Source: Bursaphelenchus xylophilus (Eukaryota; Nematoda; Chromadorea; Rhabditida; Aphelenchoididae). From it: a stretch of DNA of 64,000 nt. The notes beneath the pieces are model-generated. The model did not search any database and was not told where the DNA came from. It saw only the letters and a list, made by a program, of their open reading frames with translations. The DNA lies in NCBI GenBank assembly GCA_904066235.2, contig CAJFCV020000006.1, positions 11,408,001 to 11,472,000 of the forward strand. Direction: 5' to 3'. The position numbers and the translations under genes were made by a program. Shown here piece by piece: positions 60,401 through 64,000 of the stretch. Numbering within the stretch: position 1 is the stretch's first letter; each line of letters starts with the position of its first letter.

Positions 60401-62594
60401 AGACCATCGCTGATGCTACAGCGACGCCGGCACGACAAGAGCGGACAAGAACACGGAAAGTTTTGCCGTTTGAGGAGAGAAAACACGCCGATACAATACA
60501 AGTCATTTGGCATTATGATGTGAGAATTTTTTAAATTATTTATTTCCTAATATTTTTTTTTCATTTCTGATTTTTTTATTTACTTTGAATTTTTTATTAA
60601 CAGGGGAAGTACTCCAAGTGCGACGCTCAGATTTTGATGAAACTTGGCACAAATTTAGAATAATTTTTTCTAAGATATAAGCGAGAATCCAAGCTCGCGC
60701 TTTGCAGAAACAACCGAGATTTTTAGATCGAAAGTCGGCCAAAATTTAGGACTTTTTGCCGAATTTTGGCACGAAAAGTTTCGTGCCTATTTCTACCGTA
60801 AAGGATAATGTTTCTACAAAAAATCAAATTTTTCCGCACGAAACTGCCAAAGTTATGGCCAAAAAGCGCTTTTCTCTCTGACCGCTCTCCACGTTTAGCG
60901 TGCTCTCTCGGCGGCGCCCGCAAAGCGCGAGCTTAAACTTTCAGAAATTGATATTTAGTCCATACCCGACGTGTGTGTAAAATTAAAAAAAAAATCTGAG
61001 CGTCGCACTTGGAGTACTTCCCTTGTAAAATTTTTTTATTATAAAGGAGGTACCCCAAAATGCGATGCTCAATTTTTCTTCAAATTTGACACATACTTCG
61101 TACCTAGTCCACATATCAATTCCTGAAAGTTTTAGCTCGAGGTTTGCAGGCGTAGCCGAGATATTCAACGACCTTTACGGCCGAGAGAGCACCCAAAACG
61201 CGGAGAGCGGTGGTCAGAGGGAGAGAAAACCATTTTTTGGCCGTATCTTTGCCAGTTTCTTGCGGAAAAAATTGATTTTTTGTGAAAACATTTCCCTCTA
61301 TGGTAGAAATAGTCAGGAAAATTTTCATGCCAAAATTCGCAAAAAAAAATTTTTAATTTTGACCAATTTTCAGACAAGAAATTCTCAAAAAAAAAGTCTC
61401 AAATTTTTTCCAATTTTCGGTCAAAAAATCTCAATTTTTTCAGCAAAGCGCCAGCTAGTAATCTTGCATATGCCTTGGAAAAAATTATTCTAAATTTGCG
61501 CCAAGTTTTAACAAAATCTGAGCGTCACACTTCAAGTATTTCACAGTTTGGGTTTTTTACCTTTTTAGTACATATTTAAAAAAATATTTTCTAGGGTTAT
61601 GTCCGATATTCCCCACTGTTCTACGGATACTACAGTGCGGACGAATATGATGCCGCCAGCGGGGTTCGGTATTCTCTGCCATTGGCCTATTTTCTCACAA
61701 TTTTATTGGTTTTTGGCTACAGTTTCTTTGCGATTTTGAGGAAGTAAGTGGATTTTAAAGCTTTAAAAAAATTTTTTGATTTTTTAAATTTTTTCGGGCC
61801 ATTTCTGCATAACGCGGTTTCCGATTTTAAATAATCTTCAAATGCTTTGAGATTTTTTTTCTTTTTGTCTCCAAGACTTAGATTTATCGTTTTTTTTTAC
61901 AAAATTTGTCTTTGTTTCTGCATAACGCGGTTTCAATTTTTTAATGGAAATTATATGGCAGAAATGCACCCCGTATTTTACCCGACCAGGAGTGAGCAAA
62001 AACTATATCTATAGAATTTTTTGACTGTTTCTGCATAACGCGGTTTTGATATTTTTCAAATTTCTTGAATATAGAATTTTGCGTAACGCGGTTTTACTTA
62101 TGAATAAAACCCAAAAATTGTAAGGACGTATTTTACCAAAGTTATTTGACCAAAAGGTTCTCTTTTCTCTTCATTTTCTGCATAACGCGGTTAAAGTTTT
62201 TTTAAAAAAAGTAACGTTTCCACCAATTTTACTACTCCGTATTTTACCCCACTTCAGAATGGCCTCCAACGCCTCCATGTCGAAGCTGGCGGGCAGCAAG
62301 GCCGAGCAGTACATCTTCAACTGGAAACTCTTCACCGGCTGGGACTACACCATCGGCAACTCGGAGACGGCCACCAACACCGTGATGGCCGTGATCATCA
62401 AGCTGCGCGAGTCGATTGCGGAGAGCCGCGTGCAGACGAAGGAGAAGTTCCAGTGTCTGCGGTTCTCGCTGCGCGTCTTCGCGAACATGGTCATCCTGGC
62501 CATGCTGGCGTTCTCGATTTATTGCATTTCGTTCGCCGTCCAATCATCAAGCACCGTGGAAACATCATCAAGCTTAATTATCGACAAGAATCAA
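48439..62594 (+). CDS. tmc-1: Transmembrane channel-like protein TMC, 5' part (continues past window)
   Basis: Exons 48439-48642, 49135-49264, 49769-49943, 58645-58961, 60030-60136, 60403-60519, 61595-61743 and 62258-62594 join in phase to the first 512 residues. TMC proteins are pore subunits of mechanotransduction or leak channels in the plasma membrane. Family blocks: [68 protein letters not shown] (positively charged N-terminus), TM1 (about 285-310), [16 protein letters not shown]2 (about 378-398), [20 protein letters not shown], and TM3 (474-495). The first 110 residues are low-complexity and not conserved. The last donor is CAA|GTGGGT; no later exon appears before 64000, so the rest, including most TM helices, is missing. 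TMC-1 rather than TMC-2 is a judgement from the N-terminal block. Intron 3 is 8.7 kb and full of transposons. Confidence 0.93.
49340..49640. repeat. GGGTCCCACCACGAAAA motif cluster in TMC intron 2
   Basis: Three variants of TTTTTGGGTCCCACCACGAA lie at about 49349, 49490 and 49616, each followed by a gene-unlike A/T-rich block. The reverse form recurs five or six times in the last intron. Confidence 0.7.
50470..50757. mobile_element. MITE-2 copy c (composite)
   Basis: A left end at about 50470 (CAGTCTGTCGGTAAAGTAAT) is followed by a fuller copy, 50645-50757, ending TTTTCCCGACAGACTGAT. It looks like two overlapping insertions or an internal duplication. Confidence 0.7.
51020..51440. other. GC-rich island in TMC intron 3
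   Basis: The sequence is of higher GC than the intron around it, with AAATCCCCTCAGGGGATTG (a 9-bp perfect palindromic stem) at about 51347. Short frames resemble nothing I know. It may be conserved non-coding DNA or an enhancer; nothing here decides it. Confidence 0.35.
51890..51990. repeat. Inverted GCACAGTGC motif pair
   Basis: TTCGCACAGTGCAAGC and TTTGCACTGTGCGAAA form a stem around a 17-base loop, with a third variant TGCACGGTGCG just after. The same nonamer is the hallmark of the METTL26 intron 1 array. Confidence 0.6.
52300..52715. other. GC-rich island in TMC intron 3 (second)
   Basis: GC-richer sequence including TTGCCCTGAGGGCTCGG and CCGTGGGGGCCGGCGATGC. No coding signal. Confidence 0.35.
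52762..52917. mobile_element. MITE-2 copy d
   Basis: Begins TATCAGTATGTCGGGAAAAT and ends in TTTTCTCCGCAGACCGATA. Diverged. About 156 bp. Confidence 0.78.
52982..53427. mobile_element. MITE-1 copy a
   Basis: This 446-bp inverted-repeat element runs from CAGGGGAAGCACTCCAAGTG (left) to GCGTCGCATTTGAAGTAGTTCCCCTG (right). The interior has GAGATATCGAACGATTT, GGCCATAACTTTGGCAGTTT and CAAAGCGCGAGCT. No coding capacity. Confidence 0.85.
53968..54120. mobile_element. MITE-2 copy e
   Basis: This 153-bp element runs TATCAGTCTGTCGGGAAAAT to TTTTTCCGACAGACTGATA, with its core reversed relative to copy a. A further right-half fragment lies at about 54193-54255. Confidence 0.85.
54262..54604. mobile_element. 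MITE-1 copy b (internally deleted)
   Basis: Ends GAAATACTCCAGTGCAACGC (left) and GAGCATCGCACTTGGTACTT (right). About 343 bp, so about 100 bp shorter than intact copies. Confidence 0.75.
54796..55023 (-). pseudogene. Membrane-anchored 3'-end fragment of the retroelement
   Basis: A 75-codon frame ends inside the 3' LTR edge. It has one strongly hydrophobic stretch of about 17 residues preceded by a Pro-Pro-Trp and followed by a short basic tail, the layout of the C-terminal anchor of an envelope-like protein. It is only a remnant; everything upstream is deleted. Confidence 0.45.
55174..55509 (-). pseudogene. Truncated Gag-like N-terminal fragment
   Basis: ATG at 55509 lies 18 bases after the 5' LTR. 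The frame (111 codons) is Gln/Glu/Lys-rich with heptad-like spacing, suggesting a coiled coil, and ends early. It belongs to the retroelement around it. It may be the start of a BEL/Pao-type Gag, but I cannot prove the clade from this piece. Confidence 0.6.
56916..57364. mobile_element. MITE-1 copy c
   Basis: 449 bp, CAGGGGAAGTACTCCAAGTG to CGCACTTGGAGTACTTCGCCTG, with nearly perfect ends. It lies about 110 bp upstream of the alternative TMC first exon. Confidence 0.9.
57476..57705 (+). CDS. tmc-1: Alternative first exon of the TMC gene
   Basis: ATG at 57476 follows an acceptor ATTCTCAG by five bases, as expected for a trans-spliced leader. The frame encodes 76 codons of Ser/Arg-rich protein ([16 protein letters not shown]... 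[15 protein letters not shown]) and reaches AAAGG|GTTAGA at 57705. That leaves phase 2, exactly what the 58645 exon needs. The exon cannot be spliced in after exon 3, because the phase through it would then be wrong. So it reads as an alternative start replacing exons 1-3 and removing the [11 protein letters not shown] block. Confidence 0.7.
57784..58069. repeat. Near-perfect 151-bp tandem duplication
   Basis: The block starting AAAATTTGAAAAAATAAAAT at 57784 is repeated from 57935 with essentially no change, including AAGATCTGGGATTTTTTATG. It lies just after the alternative first exon. The duplication is recent or an assembly effect. Confidence 0.85.
59010..59467. mobile_element. 458-bp foldback element
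   Basis: Ends ACGGAAAGGTCCGCTAAAAA (left) and TTTTTTAGCGGACCTTTCGT (right). Inner inverted blocks include GATTTCGGAAATCATATC against GATACGATATTCGAAATC, and CTTAAGCAGTAGTGT, a relative of the motif in the 4.7-5.4 kb palindrome. It lies in TMC intron 4. Confidence 0.85.
59470..59830. repeat. GGCAATATCTGACGTTTTTTGG repeats in TMC intron 4
   Basis: Three units of about 90 bp (marker at about 59472, 59565 and 59652) end in TTTTGGATCACTTTTGAG. This is the reverse complement of the repeat unit filling rsf-1 intron 3. Confidence 0.75.
60601..61025. mobile_element. MITE-1 copy d
   Basis: 425 bp, CAGGGGAAGTACTCCAAGTG to CGCACTTGGAGTACTTCCCTTG. Its interior is closely similar to copy c. Confidence 0.9.
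61044..61546. mobile_element. MITE-1 copy e (diverged)
   Basis: About 500 bp, AAAGGAGGTACCCCAAAATG to GAGCGTCACACTTCAAGTAT. It carries extra A-rich insertions. It directly follows copy d, 19 bp away. Confidence 0.75.
61800..62200 (+). repeat. Five GCATAACGCGGTTT motifs in TMC intron 7
   Basis: TTTCTGCATAACGCGGTTT or a close variant occurs at about 61805, 61917, 62028, 62082 and 62175, always in the gene's orientation, within one 514-bp intron. Confidence 0.85.
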
Positions 62595-62814
62595 GTGGGT
62601 TTGAGGGGTGGGGGGTCAAATCTCGGAAAAATAAAGGATGAACCTGAACATCAGGGTTTTCGTGGTGGGACTCAAAAAAAATTTTCTATGTAAATTTTTG
62701 ACACAGTCGAACGTAATATGACTTATAGAGCCTATGCAGGTCTAAATTTATCAAAAATATACGATGACCCTGAACATCAGGGGTTTTCGTGGTGGGACCC
62801 AAAAAATTTTTTTG

Positions 62815-63409
62815 ACAAGGAAAGTACTTTTATGGGGGCTCCTACTTTTTGACGGGACATAACTCAAAAAATCAGAAAAAATGTGCTGATCAAGGATATA
62901 TAAATCTTAGCTGCCCATTTTGGGCTTTTAGGGGTGAAAATGCCCAAAAACTGACTCAATTTCCCTACAAAAGGCGCAGGCATTCGAAACAATAAAAAGC
63001 GCAGTCGGTCTCTTCCTTCGGAAGAGAGCGGTGTGGCTGAGTGGTTAGTGCCGTGGTCTGGGAATCAAGAGGGGGGACGCCGCACGGGTTCGATTTCCCT
63101 TTTGGGCTGAATCAACTTTTTTTGAAGTTGAAGGTCGGAAAAATAAATTTTTGGGCCAACACTGATTTATTACGTCTTAGAAACTCAATAAACATCATTT
63201 TAAGCCAAAATAAAAATTGTAAACCCGTGAAAAATTAGGCGAAAAGGGGTTCATATAGGACTTTAAGTCAACTTCCGATTGAGTTTTCACCCCTAAAAAC
63301 CTAAAATGGGCAGCTAAGATTTACATATCCTTGATCAGCACATTTTTTCTGATTTTTTGAGTTATGTCCCGTCAAAAAGTAGGAGCCCCCATAAAAGTAC
63401 TTTCCTTGT
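62815..63409. mobile_element. 595-bp foldback element with tRNA-like centre
   Basis: The arms of about 130 bp (62815-62945 and 63275-63409) begin ACAAGGAAAGTACTTTTATG and match almost fully. They share the ACAAGGAAAGTACTTNTATG end and the TTAGCTGCCNATTTTGG / AGGGGTGAAAA interior with the 4.87-5.25 kb element. The loop contains a tRNA-like sequence. Confidence 0.88.
63027..63105 (+). tRNA. tRNA-like sequence (degenerate, probably not functional)
   Basis: An A-box TGGCTGAGTGG (63034-63044) and a B-box GGGTTCGATTTCC (63086-63098) have the spacing of a long-variable-arm tRNA (Ser/Leu type). The D-stem can form. The anticodon stem is mispaired, the T-loop has one base too many, and the acceptor ends do not pair. 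A CTCTTCC/GGAAGAG hairpin sits just upstream. I infer a SINE-like or pseudo-tRNA that may keep its polymerase III promoter. Confidence 0.55.
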
Positions 63410-64000
63410 GAGTAAATTTTGAGTGGAATCGAGCGTTATACGGCTTATAACGCCTATCTAGGCATAAATTTATCAAAAATAAACGATGAACCTGAAATTC
63501 AAGATTTTCGTGGTGGGACCCAAAAAAAAGAAGAAATTGTTTGTAAAATACGAGAATTATACCATTTCTTTATGTACGACTCTAATCTTCTTTATAAACA
63601 TTTTTCTCTTCGAATCAGTGCGAGTTTGAACATCAGGCTTTCGTTGTGGGACCCAAAAACCTCTCATTTGATTGAGTAAATAAAGCATTTTTTTTCGAAT
63701 TACTTGTAAGCTTTATATAAGGTCAACTTTGCCAAGAAAAGAAGATGAATTTTCAGGGTTTTCGCTGCGGGACCAAAAAAATTTTTTTATTTTTTTGTTA
63801 AAATACGGTTAATTCATTTGCTAAATGTAAAAAAGCTGTTGCAAAATGCCCCTAGAGCAACCTTAAGTCATCTTTTTATAAATTTCCAACGAGCGAACAT
63901 AAAAATCGATGTTTTCGTGGCGGGACCCAAAAAACTCTATTTTATTGTGTAGTATTGTAAAATACGTGGTAGAATTCGACCAAAGCCTTATGTCGACAGA

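Larger units (their letters stand above)
62595..64000. repeat. TMC intron 8 with TTTTCGTGGTGGGACCC repeats
   Basis: The last part of the window is intron without a visible exon. Variants of TTTTCGTGGTGGGACCCAAA occur near 62659, 62783, 63508, 63631, 63755 and 63915. Each is preceded, in several units, by GATGAACCTGAA(C)AT and AAATTTATCAAAAATA. A foldback element interrupts the series. Confidence 0.75.

Noticed and set aside
62259..62693. ATG at 62259 as a gene start
   Set aside because: It is internal: the exon begins at 62258 and completes a lysine codon from exon 7. The frame beyond 62594 is intron.
63027..63105. Functional serine or leucine tRNA
   Set aside because: Anticodon stem and acceptor stem do not pair and the T-loop is oversized; the embedding in a foldback loop fits a SINE-like relic better.

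Overview
This window is animal nuclear DNA, most likely from a free-living (rhabditid-type) nematode. All host genes are intron-rich, use GTRAGT-type donors and short TTTCAG acceptors, and have acceptor-like sites just upstream of start codons, as expected for spliced-leader trans-splicing. The encoded proteins most resemble nematode orthologues (MEK-2, TMC-1, RPB-7). The non-coding DNA is AT-rich, full of phased A/T tracts, and packed with inverted-repeat (foldback) elements. I cannot name the genus.

Layout. 0.7-2.3 kb: foldback element carrying a broken aspartic-protease fragment. 2.4-3.7 kb (+): rpb-7, RNA polymerase II subunit RPB7, complete in two exons. 4.5-23.2 kb (-): an RSF1-like chromatin-remodelling factor with WHIM-type region, one PHD finger and long acidic/basic tails. 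It has 11 main exons plus two newly recognised 3' exons lying beyond a 2.4-kb palindrome. 25.3-27.4 kb (+): a METTL26/DUF938 methyltransferase. 28.6-31.9 kb (-): mek-2, the MAP kinase kinase of the Ras-ERK pathway, complete in seven exons. 31.9-48.4 kb: gene-poor, repeat-rich; it holds a 2.4-kb palindromic transposon, a fresh Ty3/gypsy-type LTR retrotransposon (identical 180-bp LTRs, 5-bp target duplication, one intact 1459-codon polyprotein), a degenerate 167-bp satellite and a GCTCCG-rich inverted repeat. 48.4 kb to the end (+): the 5' third of a TMC channel gene (two alternative first exons), whose introns are crowded with two MITE families, a shrunken LTR element with divergent LTRs, and a foldback element with a tRNA-like core.

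The host genes are functionally unrelated (transcription, chromatin, methylation, signalling, mechanotransduction) and arranged in mixed orientation; I see no operon. The unifying theme is foldback DNA: at least seven classes of inverted repeat, several nested, several carrying gene pieces. The best candidates for something undescribed are the two elements with TIR AAGAGCGAAGGAATAAGA and 4-bp target duplications, the protease-capturing foldback, the six-unit palindrome inside the rsf-1 gene, and an intronic array that has multiplied what looks like a 3' splice site in the methyltransferase gene. All splice junctions here were deduced by eye from frame and phase; transcripts are needed to confirm them.
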